8,719 nt of DNA from Acidimicrobiia bacterium (GTDB lineage Bacteria > Actinomycetota > Acidimicrobiia > IMCC26256): the NCBI GenBank assembly GCA_023262065.1, contig JALRDW010000250.1, positions 1-8,719 on the forward strand, read 5' to 3'. Each line of letters starts with the position of its first letter. Position 1 is the stretch's first letter. The notes under the pieces were generated by a model. That model saw nothing but the letters and a program-made list of their open reading frames with translations, did no database searches and was not told the origin of the DNA. Below are positions 1 through 6,608 of the stretch, one piece after another. The position numbers were made by a program, and so were the translations under genes.

Positions 1-725
1 TGAGCGAGCCGAACGCTGGCAGCGACCTGGCGTCGTTGACCACCTCCGCGGTGCGCGACGGCAACCACTGGGTGATCAACGGGCAGAAGATCTGGACCAG
101 TTTCGGTGAGCTCGCGGATTTCTGTTACCTGATTTGTCGCACCAGCAAGGAAGGCCCGCCGCATGCGGGCATCAGCGAGATCATCGTGCCGATGGATACA
201 CCCGGCATCGAGGTGCGGCCGATCACCGACATGACGACGAACCGGCACTTCTGCGAGGTGTTCTTCACCGACGTGCGGGTCCCGGTCACCAACCTCGTCG
301 GAGCCGAGGGTGGCGCGTTCCGCCAGACCATGGTCCAGCTCGAGCACGAGCGGGGCGGCATCGACCGGCTCGTGTCGAACCGAGCGCTCTACGAGGTCGC
401 CCTGACCCGTGCCGATCGCTCCGACCGGCTCGTACGCCAGCGGATCGCGGACCTCGAGATCTCGTACCGCATCGGGCGCATCCTCGTCATCCGAGAGGTG
501 CTCAAGCAGGCGCCGGCCGGCTTCAGCGCGGCGACGAAGTGCTTCTGCACGGAGCACGAGGCCCGGGTCGCCGATTTCGTGGCCCACGTGCTCGGCCCCG
601 ATGCCCTGCTCTGGGACGAGGTGACCCGGGGCCTCTGCTACGCGCCCGGGTACACGATCATGGGCGGCACCTCGAACGTCATGCGCAACATCCTCGGGGA
701 CCGCGTCCTCGGCCTGCCCCGCTGA
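1..725 (+). CDS. acyl-CoA dehydrogenase, C-terminal part (5' end outside window)
   Basis: This is an FAD-dependent acyl-CoA dehydrogenase, which oxidises an acyl-CoA to the 2,3-enoyl-CoA and passes electrons to ETF. The reading frame is open from the window edge (first whole codon at position 3). About 240 residues are visible of a usual 380-400, so the N-terminal helical domain is missing. Visible residues 1-9 (SEPNAGSDL) and 27-33 (GQKIWTS) are the conserved middle beta-domain motifs. The C-terminal helical domain ends with GGTSNVMRN and RVLGLPR, typical of actinobacterial FadE proteins. At the position of the medium-chain enzymes' catalytic Glu (the YEGTS motif) this protein has Gly221 (codon 663-665), so the base is elsewhere or the subunit is non-catalytic. 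The TTG at position 36 is not a start because homology continues upstream of it. The substrate cannot be told from this fragment. Confidence 0.93.
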   Translation, partial: SEPNAGSDLASLTTSAVRDGNHWVINGQKIWTSFGELADFCYLICRTSKEGPPHAGISEIIVPMDTPGIEVRPITDMTTNRHFCEVFFTDVRVPVTNLVGAEGGAFRQTMVQLEHERGGIDRLVSNRALYEVALTRADRSDRLVRQRIADLEISYRIGRILVIREVLKQAPAGFSAATKCFCTEHEARVADFVAHVLGPDALLWDEVTRGLCYAPGYTIMGGTSNVMRNILGDRVLGLPR

Positions 726-745
726 GGTCCACCCGAGCACCTCGG
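722..745 (+). terminator. weak stem-loop at the acyl-CoA dehydrogenase stop codon
   Basis: GAGGT at 724-728, overlapping the TGA stop, can pair with ACCTC at 739-743. One G-U pair and one C-G pair extend the stem to 7 bp around a 10-nt loop. No T-run follows, so this is a poor intrinsic terminator. It is listed only because nothing better is seen before the next promoter. Confidence 0.2.
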
Positions 746-761
746 AGGGCTCCGGACCCCC

Positions 762-801
762 GTTCACACACCGTTCACAATCGGGCAACGGACGGGAAAA
801 C
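762..801 (+). promoter_or_regulatory. 11-bp-phased half-site array (PhoP and/or GlnR-type operator) upstream of glnII
   Basis: CCGTTCACA occurs at 760-768 and again at 771-779, an exact direct repeat with an 11-bp period. The phase continues: 5-mers begin at 763 (TTCAC), 774 (TTCAC), 785 (GCAAC) and 796 (GAAAA). In Streptomyces the PhoP PHO box is built of 11-bp GTTCA-type direct repeats, and GlnR sites alternate gTnAC and GaAAC with 6-nt gaps, also an 11-bp period. Both regulators are known to act on glnA and glnII there. The first two units resemble PHO-box repeats and the third and fourth resemble GlnR b-sites. The array lies about 80-120 bp upstream of the only candidate -10 box. The repeat is seen directly; the identity of the regulator is inference. 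Confidence 0.55.
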
Positions 802-826
802 GGGGGCAGGCAGGCTCTCGGTCGTT

Positions 827-869
827 CCGGGAGGTTCCCGGGCCCCGGGGCCGGATGGGCCCGGTCCGG
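827..869. repeat. cluster of GC-rich palindromes upstream of glnII
   Basis: CCGGGA (827-832) and TCCCGG (836-841) form a perfect 6-bp stem with a 3-nt loop. It abuts GGCCCCGGGGCC (841-852), a 12-bp perfect palindrome. CCGG tetramers recur at 851, 861 and 866. The cluster lies between the phased operator array and the -10 box, where the -35 element should be. It could be an operator, a structural element or GC-rich background. Confidence 0.4.
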
Positions 870-879
870 TGGGGCTGCG

Positions 880-885
880 TAGATT
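880..885 (+). promoter_or_regulatory. glnII: candidate -10 box of glnII
   Basis: TAGATT fits the actinobacterial TANNNT -10 pattern and holds the only TA dinucleotide between the two genes. It would place the transcript start near 892 with a 5' leader of about 30 nt. No TTGAC-like -35 lies 16-19 nt upstream, which suggests an activator-dependent promoter. Confidence 0.45.
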
Positions 886-922
886 CGGCGCTCGTCCCCC
901 GACGCAGGTGAAGGAGAGACCA

Positions 923-1942
923 GTGGCCTACCAGGCGGAGTACATCTGGATCGACGGCACGGAGCCGACGGCCAAGATCCGTTCCAAGACGAAGATCATC
1001 CACAAGGACGCCCCGGCGACCGTGGCCGACCTCCCGATCTGGGGTTTCGACGGCTCGTCGACGAACCAGGCCACCGGCGACAAGTCGGACTGCGTGCTCA
1101 AGCCCGTGTTCATGTGCCCGGACCCGATCCGCGGTGGGGACAACGTGCTCGTGATGTGCGAGGTGTTCCTCGTCAACGACACTCCGCACCCCACCAACAC
1201 CCGGGCCGCCCTGCGCGAGGTCGCGGACAAGTACGCCGCCCAGGAGCCGATGTTCGGCATCGAGCAGGAGTACACCTTCTTCAAGGGCGGTCGGCCCTAC
1301 GGCTTCCCGGAGACCGGGTTCCCGGCGCCCCAGGGCGGGTACTACTGCGGCGTCGGTGCCGACGAGATCTTCGGTCGTGATGTGGTCGAGGCCCACACCG
1401 AGGCGTGCCTCGAGGCCGGCCTCGAGATCTCCGGCATCAACGCCGAGGTCATGGTGGGCCAGTGGGAGTACCAGATCGGACCGTTGGGCCCGCTGGACGC
1501 CTCGGACCAGATCTGGGTGTCGCGCTGGCTGCTCTACCGCATCGCCGAGGAGTTCGACGTGATGGTGACCCTCGACGCGAAGCCGGTCAAGGGTGACTGG
1601 AACGGCGCCGGTGCGCACACCAACTTCTCCACGAAGGCGATGCGCGAGGACGGCGGCTGGGACAAGATCATCGCCGGGTGCGAGGCCCTCGGGAAGAAGG
1701 CCGACCTCCACATCGCGAACTACGGCCACGACATCGAGAGCCGTCTCACCGGTGCGCACGAGACGCAGCGGTACGACCAGTTCTCCTACGGCGTGTCCGA
1801 CCGCGGCGCCTCGATCCGCATCCCGTGGCAGTGCGAGATCGATCGCAAGGGCTACCTCGAGGACCGTCGCCCGAACGCCAACTGCGACCCGTACGTGGTG
1901 ACGCGGCTCATGGTGGACACGATCTGCGGCGAGCTCGCCTGA
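923..1942 (+). CDS. glnII: glutamine synthetase type II (GSII, eukaryotic-like)
   Basis: The enzyme condenses glutamate and ammonia to glutamine using ATP, in the cytoplasm. The product has 339 residues, usual for GSII and far shorter than GSI (about 470). The N-terminal beta-grasp domain includes WGFDGSST (40-47). The catalytic domain shows GIEQEYTFF (112-120), INAEVMVGQWEYQIGP (172-187), NGAGAHTNFST (227-237) and RPNANCDPY (316-324). Expected metal and glutamate ligands are present: Glu114, Glu116, Glu175, Glu182 and His232. GSII lacks the adenylylation site of GSI, so control is likely mainly transcriptional. The GTG start is chosen because AAGGAGA (911-917) lies 5 nt upstream and the protein opens like other GSII enzymes (EYIWIDG). 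The frame stays open far upstream, but that stretch overlaps the dehydrogenase gene and is not part of this one. The operator array at 762-801 suggests nitrogen and/or phosphate control. Confidence 0.97.
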   Translation: MAYQAEYIWIDGTEPTAKIRSKTKIIHKDAPATVADLPIWGFDGSSTNQATGDKSDCVLKPVFMCPDPIRGGDNVLVMCEVFLVNDTPHPTNTRAALREVADKYAAQEPMFGIEQEYTFFKGGRPYGFPETGFPAPQGGYYCGVGADEIFGRDVVEAHTEACLEAGLEISGINAEVMVGQWEYQIGPLGPLDASDQIWVSRWLLYRIAEEFDVMVTLDAKPVKGDWNGAGAHTNFSTKAMREDGGWDKIIAGCEALGKKADLHIANYGHDIESRLTGAHETQRYDQFSYGVSDRGASIRIPWQCEIDRKGYLEDRRPNANCDPYVVTRLMVDTICGELA

Positions 1943-1957
1943 TCGTCGTCCTCCACA

Positions 1958-2002
1958 GCACGTGATCGAGGCCCCGGCTCCGGCCGGGGCCTCGTCGCGT
2001 GC
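1958..2002. terminator. hairpin between convergent glnII and tag
   Basis: A perfect 12-bp GC-rich stem (1967-1978 with 1983-1994) closes a TCCG tetraloop. An outer pair GCACG (1958-1962) with CGTGC (1998-2002) can extend it across a small internal loop. It begins 15 nt after the glnII stop and ends 11 nt before the tag stop. It therefore fits as a shared bidirectional terminator. There is no T-run, as is common for terminators in GC-rich actinobacteria. Confidence 0.75.
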
Positions 2003-2013
2003 GGCCGACCGGA

Positions 2014-2631
2014 TCAGGTGCGCCCCGCTGCGCATGTCGCGCGTGCATGGCAGCCGACGAGGTGGTCGTTGACGACACCCACGGCCTGCATCGCGGCGTA
2101 GGCCGTCGTCGGGCCGATGAAGCGGAACCCGCAGCGCTTGAGGGCCCGAGCGAGCGCGGTCGACTCGGGGCTCGTGGACTCGAGGTCCGCCATGCACCGC
2201 GGGGCCCGGCGTCGGGCGGGCTCGTGGGACCAGACGAGTTCGGTGAGCGAGCCGTGCCGATCGACGACGGTCGGCATGGCTCGGGCGTTCGCGATGGTCG
2301 CCTCGATCTTGCCCCGGTGCCGGACGATGCCGGCGTCGGCGAGCAGGCGGTCCACGTCGCGTGCACCGAAGCGAGCGACCGCCTCCCAGTCGAAGTCGGC
2401 GAAGGCCGCGCGGAACGCCGGCCGCTTCCTGAGGATGGTGATCCAGGCGAGGCCGGACTGGAACCCCTCGAGGCTGATCCGCTCGAACAGGCCGCGGTCG
2501 TCGGTGACCGGTCGCCCCCACTCCGTGTCGTGGTACGTCCGGTAGAGCGTTGCGCTCGCACTCCCGTCGCCGCCGGCTCCCCACGCACAGCGTGCGATGC
2601 CGTCCTCGCCGAGGACGAGCCCGGCGCTCAC
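2014..2631 (-). CDS. tag: DNA-3-methyladenine glycosylase I
   Basis: This base-excision repair enzyme removes 3-methyladenine from alkylated DNA, leaving an abasic site. The product has 205 residues; E. coli Tag is slightly shorter. It aligns along the whole family: RCAW near the N-terminus, YHDTEWG (33-39), LFERISLEGFQSGLAWITIL (48-67), IVRHRGKI (102-109), CGFRFIGPT (167-175) and MQAVGVVNDHLVGC (181-194). The zinc-binding set of E. coli Tag (Cys4, His17, His175, Cys179) corresponds to Cys15, His34, His190 and Cys194. The base-recognition Glu38 and Trp46 correspond to Glu55 and Trp63. The GTG start at 2631 lies 4 nt after the sulfatase TGA (2638-2636), so the two are probably cotranscribed and translationally coupled. 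A few residues before the conserved Cys are variable, so the exact start is slightly uncertain. Confidence 0.95.
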   Translation of the reverse strand: MSAGLVLGEDGIARCAWGAGGDGSASATLYRTYHDTEWGRPVTDDRGLFERISLEGFQSGLAWITILRKRPAFRAAFADFDWEAVARFGARDVDRLLADAGIVRHRGKIEATIANARAMPTVVDRHGSLTELVWSHEPARRRAPRCMADLESTSPESTALARALKRCGFRFIGPTTAYAAMQAVGVVNDHLVGCHARATCAAGRT

Positions 2632-2635
2632 CGCA

Positions 2636-4894
2636 TCACTGCCGGGCCCACGCCTCGAGTGCCTCGGACTCGGCGAGGCCCTCGTGGTCCCGGCCGTGGG
2701 CGATGCGGATCTCGACGAGATCCAGCCCGCCCTCGAAGGCGAACTCGTCGTCGTAGTGATCGCTCACCGGGGAACCGTGGTCGTACCCGACACTCGGCCC
2801 GATGCTCGAGATCACGTTCATGACGAACGGGATCTCGACCGTGCCGCACTCGGTGCCGTCCACGACCACCGTCGCGATGCCGTCGCGCTTGATGCGGCGG
2901 AACCGCACGCCCACCGTGCTGGCACCGACCGGCACCGGGATCGACGACTCGACGACGTGGTGGTCGCCGAAGCAGTTGTAATCGAACACGAGTCGGTCCC
3001 GTTGGACGAACACGCTGAACCCGGAGTTCTCGGTACCGCTCGCGTACAGCACGCCGCCCTGTCCGGACTCCCGGGTGATCGAGGCCTCGAGATCCCAGGA
3101 CCGTCCGCCGATCGGCGCGCTGGCCTGAGCGGGCATCGGGGCCATCGGCGGCCGGTACCGGTACACCCGGTCGACCGGGTGCGGCGAGTGCTCACGGAAG
3201 CGGGCCCCGAAGAGTTCGATGCCGCGGTCGTCGAGGGGGAGCACGCCGTGCTCCTCCGCCTCACGCCACCAGATCGCGATCATCTCGGCGAGCTTGTCCG
3301 GCATCGCGGCCGCGAGGTCGTTGCACTCCGAACGGTCCTCGGCGACGTGGTAGAGCTCCCAACGGTCGTCGTCGAACGGCGTGCCCGGGTCGTGCTTGGT
3401 GACGGCCTTCCAGCCCTCGTGGTAGATCCCGCGATGACCGTGCATCTCGAAGTACTGAACCGTCTTGCGGCTCTCGGCCGCGGCGTCGTCCAGCGTGTAG
3501 GCCATCGATGTGCCGGTGACCGGCATCTGCTCGAGGCCTCGGAAGGTGGCGGGCGGGGTGACGTCGAGCAGCTCGTAGATGGTGGGGACGACGTCGTTCA
3601 CGTGGTGGAACTGGTCCCGAAGACCTCCGCCGTCGGTGATGCGTGCGGGCCAGTGCATGATGAGGGGCACATGCACGCCGCCCTCGTGGGTGTTCTGCTT
3701 GTAGTACTTGAAGGGCGCGTTCCCGGCCTGGGCCCAGCCCCACGGGTAGTTCGCGTGGCTGTGCGGCCCGCCGATGTCGTCGATGCGCTGGATGGCCTCG
3801 TCGGGTGTCTCGATGAGGAAGTTGAAGAACTTCATCTCATGCATGACCCCGAACGGCCCGCCCTCCTGGCTCGCGCCGTTGTCGGACAGCAGGATCACGA
3901 GCGTGTTGTCGAGCTCGCCGAGAGCCTCGAGCGCGTCCATGAACCGACCGATCTGCGCATCGGTGTGGTCGAGGAACGCCGCGTAGGCCTCCTGCAGGCG
4001 GATGGCGAGCCGCTGCTGGTTGTCGGGCAGGTCTTCCCAGGGCTCGACCCCAGGGTTGCGCGGCGCGAGCTGCGTGCCCTCGGGCAGCAGGCCCATCGCC
4101 TGCTGGTTCGCGAACCAGCGCTCGCGGATGACGTCCCACCCCTCGTCGAAGCGCCCGCGGTACTTGGCGAGGTACTCGGGCGGCGACTGGTGGGGCGCGT
4201 GGGTGGCACCGAACGCGAGGTAGGTGAAGAAGGGCCGGTCCGGGCGGATCGACTTCGAGTCATGGACGAACTCGATCGCCTTGTCCACGAGGTCCTCGGA
4301 GAGGTGGTACCCCTCCTCGACCGTGCGGGGCGGCTCGATCATGTGGTTGTCGTACGTGAGCTCGGGATGGAACTGGTCGGTCTCGCCGTCGAGGAACCCG
4401 TAGTACCGGTCGAAGCCCCGCTGCAGCGGCCACTGGTCGTACGGGCCGGCGGCCGATGCCCGCTCCATCGGGGTGAGATGCCACTTGCCGAGCGCGAACG
4501 TCGTGTACCCCTCGTCACGCAGCACCTCGGCGACCGTCGCCGCGTGGTTCGAGATGTGACCCGTCATGTGGGGGAAGCCGGTGATGAAGTTGGAGATGGA
4601 CCGCATGCCGACGCTGTGGTGGTTGCGCCCGGTGAGGAGCGCGGCGCGCGTGGGGGAGCACACGGGGGTCACGTGGAAGTTGGTGAACCGCAGGCCCCGT
4701 GCCGCGAGGGCGTCGATGTTCGGGGTCTCGATGGTCGACCCGAAGCACCCGAAATGGGAGAACCCGAGGTCGTCGAACAGGATGATGACCACGTTCGGGG
4801 CGTCGTCGCCCGGGTGGGCGGGGGTGGGCCACCACGGCTCGGAGTCGGCGAGGTACCGGCCGATCTTCCCCTCGTACTGTCCGTACTGACGCAT
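2636..4894 (-). CDS. type I (formylglycine) arylsulfatase with C-terminal beta-sandwich domain
   Basis: This enzyme hydrolyses sulfate esters, releasing sulfate. The product has 752 residues, close in size to the long mycobacterial sulfatases AtsA and AtsD and longer than Pseudomonas AtsA. C79-S-P-T-R83 is the signature in which the Cys becomes formylglycine. By analogy with the Pseudomonas enzyme, other active-site residues are Asp41-Asp42, Lys137 and His139 (GKWHL), His235 (THAPH), Asp338-Asn339 (SDNG) and probably Lys399 (YYKQNTHEGG). Residues from about 595 to 752 form a beta-rich, lectin-like accessory region. There is no signal peptide or membrane helix, so it should be cytoplasmic and act on imported sulfate esters. 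The formylglycine-generating enzyme it needs is not in this window. ATG at 4894 follows GAGGGGG (4904-4898) and a good promoter. The substrate is unknown. Confidence 0.95.
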   Translation of the reverse strand: MRQYGQYEGKIGRYLADSEPWWPTPAHPGDDAPNVVIILFDDLGFSHFGCFGSTIETPNIDALAARGLRFTNFHVTPVCSPTRAALLTGRNHHSVGMRSISNFITGFPHMTGHISNHAATVAEVLRDEGYTTFALGKWHLTPMERASAAGPYDQWPLQRGFDRYYGFLDGETDQFHPELTYDNHMIEPPRTVEEGYHLSEDLVDKAIEFVHDSKSIRPDRPFFTYLAFGATHAPHQSPPEYLAKYRGRFDEGWDVIRERWFANQQAMGLLPEGTQLAPRNPGVEPWEDLPDNQQRLAIRLQEAYAAFLDHTDAQIGRFMDALEALGELDNTLVILLSDNGASQEGGPFGVMHEMKFFNFLIETPDEAIQRIDDIGGPHSHANYPWGWAQAGNAPFKYYKQNTHEGGVHVPLIMHWPARITDGGGLRDQFHHVNDVVPTIYELLDVTPPATFRGLEQMPVTGTSMAYTLDDAAAESRKTVQYFEMHGHRGIYHEGWKAVTKHDPGTPFDDDRWELYHVAEDRSECNDLAAAMPDKLAEMIAIWWREAEEHGVLPLDDRGIELFGARFREHSPHPVDRVYRYRPPMAPMPAQASAPIGGRSWDLEASITRESGQGGVLYASGTENSGFSVFVQRDRLVFDYNCFGDHHVVESSIPVPVGASTVGVRFRRIKRDGIATVVVDGTECGTVEIPFVMNVISSIGPSVGYDHGSPVSDHYDDEFAFEGGLDLVEIRIAHGRDHEGLAESEALEAWARQ

Positions 4895-4943
4895 GGGTCC
4901 CCCTCGACGCGTGCGGTGGTGGCGCGGCGGCGCCGGTCGGGCG

Positions 4944-4973
4944 ATCCTAAGAATGTGGCAGTCGGAGTGTCAA
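4944..4973 (-). promoter_or_regulatory. sulfatase promoter (TTGACA-N18-TAGGAT)
   Basis: On the minus strand, a perfect -35 TTGACA (4973-4968) is followed after 18 nt by TAGGAT (4949-4944), a TANNNT -10. The predicted transcript start is near 4937, giving a leader of about 43 nt with GAGGGGG just before the ATG. It starts 15 bp after the stop of the upstream oxidoreductase gene, so the sulfatase-tag pair can be expressed independently of that gene. Confidence 0.75.
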
Positions 4974-4974
4974 C
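4955..4974. promoter_or_regulatory. copy A of a shared promoter element (candidate operator)
   Basis: The plus-strand run TGGCAGTCGGAGTGTC (4956-4971) matches TGGCAGCCGGAGTGCC (5892-5907) at 14 of 16 positions. Both differences are T/C transitions. It is partly dyad-symmetric (GGCA-N7-TGTC, written TGGCA...TGTCAA). It covers the -35 box and most of the spacer of the sulfatase promoter, a place where a repressor would block polymerase. The operator role is inferred. Confidence 0.4.
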
Positions 4975-4988
4975 ACTTGCGACTCGGA

Positions 4989-5858
4989 TCAGACCCGGCT
5001 GATGACGTCCTCGCCGAAGCGGGCCAGCGTGGTCTCCGGGTCGGCCATGTGCAGCACCGACGGGATCACGCAGCGGGTGATGCCGATGTCCTCGAGTGCG
5101 TGCACCGCGCCAACCGGGTCGGGGCCGAACACGTCGGCGCTGCCCGCGGTGAGCTGGATGCGGTCGGCGTCCCGGCCCGCCTCGGCGGCGGCCTCCCGCA
5201 TCACGCCGAACAACCGGGTGAGTTCCTCGTTGGTGCCCTTGCCCGGGAAGAACCCGTCCCCCAGACGTCCGGCCCGACGCGCCGCGGCGTCGGAGTGTCC
5301 GCCGATGTGGATGGGCACCGAACCCTGTGCGGGCTGGGGTCGTTGGATGCAGTCGGTGAACTCGGTGAACCGGCCGGCGTAGGAGGCGCGGTCCTGTGTC
5401 CAGAGCGCGCGCATCGCCTCGATGTGATCGTCGGTGCGGGCACCGCGCTCGCGGAACGGCACGCCGATGGCGTCGAACTCCTCGGCGAGCCAGCCCACGC
5501 CGATACCGAGTTCCACCCGGCCACCGGACATGACGTCGAGCGTTGCGACCTCCTTGGCGAAGACCACCGGATTGCGCTGGGGGAGGATCACGATGCCGGT
5601 GGCGAGTCGGATCGTCGTGGTGGCCGCCGCGACGAACGCGAGCCAGATGAGCGGATCGGGGATCGGTGCGTCCTCGGCCCCCGGCATGCGCCCGGATCGG
5701 TCGTAGGGGTACTGGGACTCGTACCCGGCGGGCACCACCACGTGCTCGACGGTCCAGAGCGACTCGAACCCGGCGGCCTCCGCGGCGAGCGCGAAGCGGG
5801 TCGCGCCCTCGGTCGTGGCGAGCGGTCCGACGTTGGCGAACGCGATCGAGAAGTCCAT
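4989..5858 (-). CDS. LLM-class F420-dependent oxidoreductase (luciferase-like)
   Basis: This is a member of the bacterial luciferase-like monooxygenase fold, in the actinobacterial branch that normally uses coenzyme F420 rather than FMN. The product has 289 residues, the usual length. Family hallmarks are the N-terminal strand (MDFSIAFANVGPLA), SLWTVEHVVVP (33-43), the TIRLATGIVILPQRNP run, DVMSGGRVELGIGVGW ahead of the loop LAEEFDAIGVPF, and the later PIHIGGHSDAAARRAGRLGDG. These match the Rv2161c-like F420-dependent group. The ATG at 5858 is preceded by GGGGAGG, 5 nt away. The gene lies upstream of the sulfatase on the same strand, separated by 94 bp that hold a separate promoter. It is divergent from the DinB-like gene. 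The substrate is unknown, and F420 use is inferred from the family. Confidence 0.92.
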   Translation of the reverse strand: MDFSIAFANVGPLATTEGATRFALAAEAAGFESLWTVEHVVVPAGYESQYPYDRSGRMPGAEDAPIPDPLIWLAFVAAATTTIRLATGIVILPQRNPVVFAKEVATLDVMSGGRVELGIGVGWLAEEFDAIGVPFRERGARTDDHIEAMRALWTQDRASYAGRFTEFTDCIQRPQPAQGSVPIHIGGHSDAAARRAGRLGDGFFPGKGTNEELTRLFGVMREAAAEAGRDADRIQLTAGSADVFGPDPVGAVHALEDIGITRCVIPSVLHMADPETTLARFGEDVISRV

Positions 5859-5890
5859 GGCCCCTCCCCGGGGTGGTGCGGTGGCGACTA

Positions 5891-5910
5891 TTGGCAGCCG
5901 GAGTGCCGGA
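5891..5910. promoter_or_regulatory. copy B of the shared promoter element (candidate operator)
   Basis: TTGGCAGCCGGAGTGCCGGA contains the same 16-bp core as the element at 4955-4974. It has GGCA-N7-TGCC dyad symmetry. It overlaps the -35 and spacer of the DinB-like promoter and lies within 50 bp of the LLM start codon. It could therefore control both divergent genes. Confidence 0.4.
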
Positions 5911-5919
5911 ACGTAGCAT
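5891..5919 (+). promoter_or_regulatory. promoter of the DinB-like gene (TTGGCA-N17-TAGCAT)
   Basis: TTGGCA (5891-5896) and TAGCAT (5914-5919) are separated by an ideal 17 nt. The transcript start should be near 5926, giving a leader of about 61 nt. That leader contains two perfect palindromes, GTCCCCGGGAC (5935-5945) and GCGGCGCCGC (5956-5965). On the opposite strand, TACGTT (5915-5910) is a possible but unsupported -10 for the oxidoreductase gene. The two divergent -10 boxes would overlap there. Confidence 0.65.
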
Positions 5920-5986
5920 CGCGGGCGGTGTCCCGTCCCCGGGACCCCTCGGGCGGCGGCGCCGCACGGTTCGGAGGAGCGACCCC

Positions 5987-6553
5987 ATGACCGATCTCGT
6001 CCTCGACTCGCTGCAGCGTCGGATGCGCACGATGCACGGGCTCTACTACCAGGCCACCGGGTCGATGACGATCGAGCACGTGAACCACTTCGAACGGGAG
6101 GGCGTGCTGCCGATCGCGTTCTCGCTGTTCCACTACACGAACATGGAGGACGCCTCCTTCATGCTCATCTCGGGCATGGCGCCGATCTGGAACGACGAGT
6201 GGCAGGCCCGGGTCGGGATGGCGGTGAACGATCACGGCAAGCACCGCACGGTCGACGAGATGATCCACCAGCGCATCGGCGACTACGACGCGTTCTGCGA
6301 GTACCAGCGGACGGTCTTCGACCGGACCGAGGCGTGGTTGGCCGAGGTGGATCCGGCGATCTTCACGAGGGTCCTCATCGCGCGCCCGTTCCCGCCACAG
6401 GTCGCGAGCACCTACAGCGCCCGGGTGGCGGGCGACGAGGGCATCACCGTCCTCGACGGCCTCGAGTGCTGGCTGTACCAGCACGGCCTCCGGCACATGG
6501 GTGAGATCGAACTGGCCCGGGGCCTCGTCGGCCTCGGGGGCATGACCTCCTGA
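5987..6553 (+). CDS. DinB-superfamily protein
   Basis: The product has 188 residues and resembles the DinB/YfiT-like four-helix-bundle superfamily, whose members usually bind a metal through three histidines. Some of these are thiol-dependent transferases or isomerases that use mycothiol or bacillithiol. The likely metal ligands are His49, in an SLFHYTNMEDASF segment, and His166 and His170, in QHGLRHMGEIELARGL near the C-terminus. The H-x3-H-x-GEI pattern followed by a hydrophobic helix is the family hallmark. ATG at 5987 is chosen because GGAGG lies at 5973-5977 and a good promoter precedes it. The frame is open further upstream, but that part overlaps the divergent gene. There are no signal peptide or membrane segments. 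The reaction is unknown. Confidence 0.8.
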   Translation: MTDLVLDSLQRRMRTMHGLYYQATGSMTIEHVNHFEREGVLPIAFSLFHYTNMEDASFMLISGMAPIWNDEWQARVGMAVNDHGKHRTVDEMIHQRIGDYDAFCEYQRTVFDRTEAWLAEVDPAIFTRVLIARPFPPQVASTYSARVAGDEGITVLDGLECWLYQHGLRHMGEIELARGLVGLGGMTS

Positions 6554-6572
6554 CCCCCCCCGCCGGGTGGGA

Positions 6573-6598
6573 TCCGGCCGGTGGTGGACCGGACCGGA
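6573..6598. repeat. hairpin between the DinB-like gene and the copper-protein gene
   Basis: TCCGGCCGGT (6573-6582) pairs with ACCGG-a-CCGGA (6588-6598), giving a 10-bp stem with one bulged A and a 5-nt GGTGG loop. It begins 19 nt after the DinB-like stop, so it could terminate that transcript. It also occupies the -35 position of the next gene's promoter, so an operator role is possible. No T-run follows. Confidence 0.45.
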
Positions 6599-6608
6599 CG
6601 TTGCGTCC

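Noticed and set aside
134..922. An N-terminal extension of glutamine synthetase of about 260 residues in the same open frame
   Set aside because: It runs through the acyl-CoA dehydrogenase gene in another frame and has Arg/Pro-rich composition. The GTG at 923 has a strong ribosome site and the homologous start.
764..2584. A 606-codon open frame on the minus strand across glnII and tag
   Set aside because: It is antisense to glnII and out of frame with tag, with Arg/Pro-rich low-complexity translation. The two real genes explain the region fully.
2634..2636. An ATG overlapping the sulfatase stop (TGATG) as the tag start
   Set aside because: It is in a different frame from tag. The in-frame GTG at 2631-2629 is used instead.
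2597..5002. An 801-codon open frame on the plus strand across the sulfatase gene
   Set aside because: It is antisense to a sulfatase with an intact active site. The translation is a low-complexity Val/Arg/Glu/Asp mixture without motifs. This is a GC-rich shadow frame.
5666..5986. An upstream start for the DinB-like gene adding 107 residues
   Set aside because: The extension is Arg-rich, overlaps the divergent oxidoreductase gene and crosses the promoter. The ATG at 5987 has GGAGG in front.
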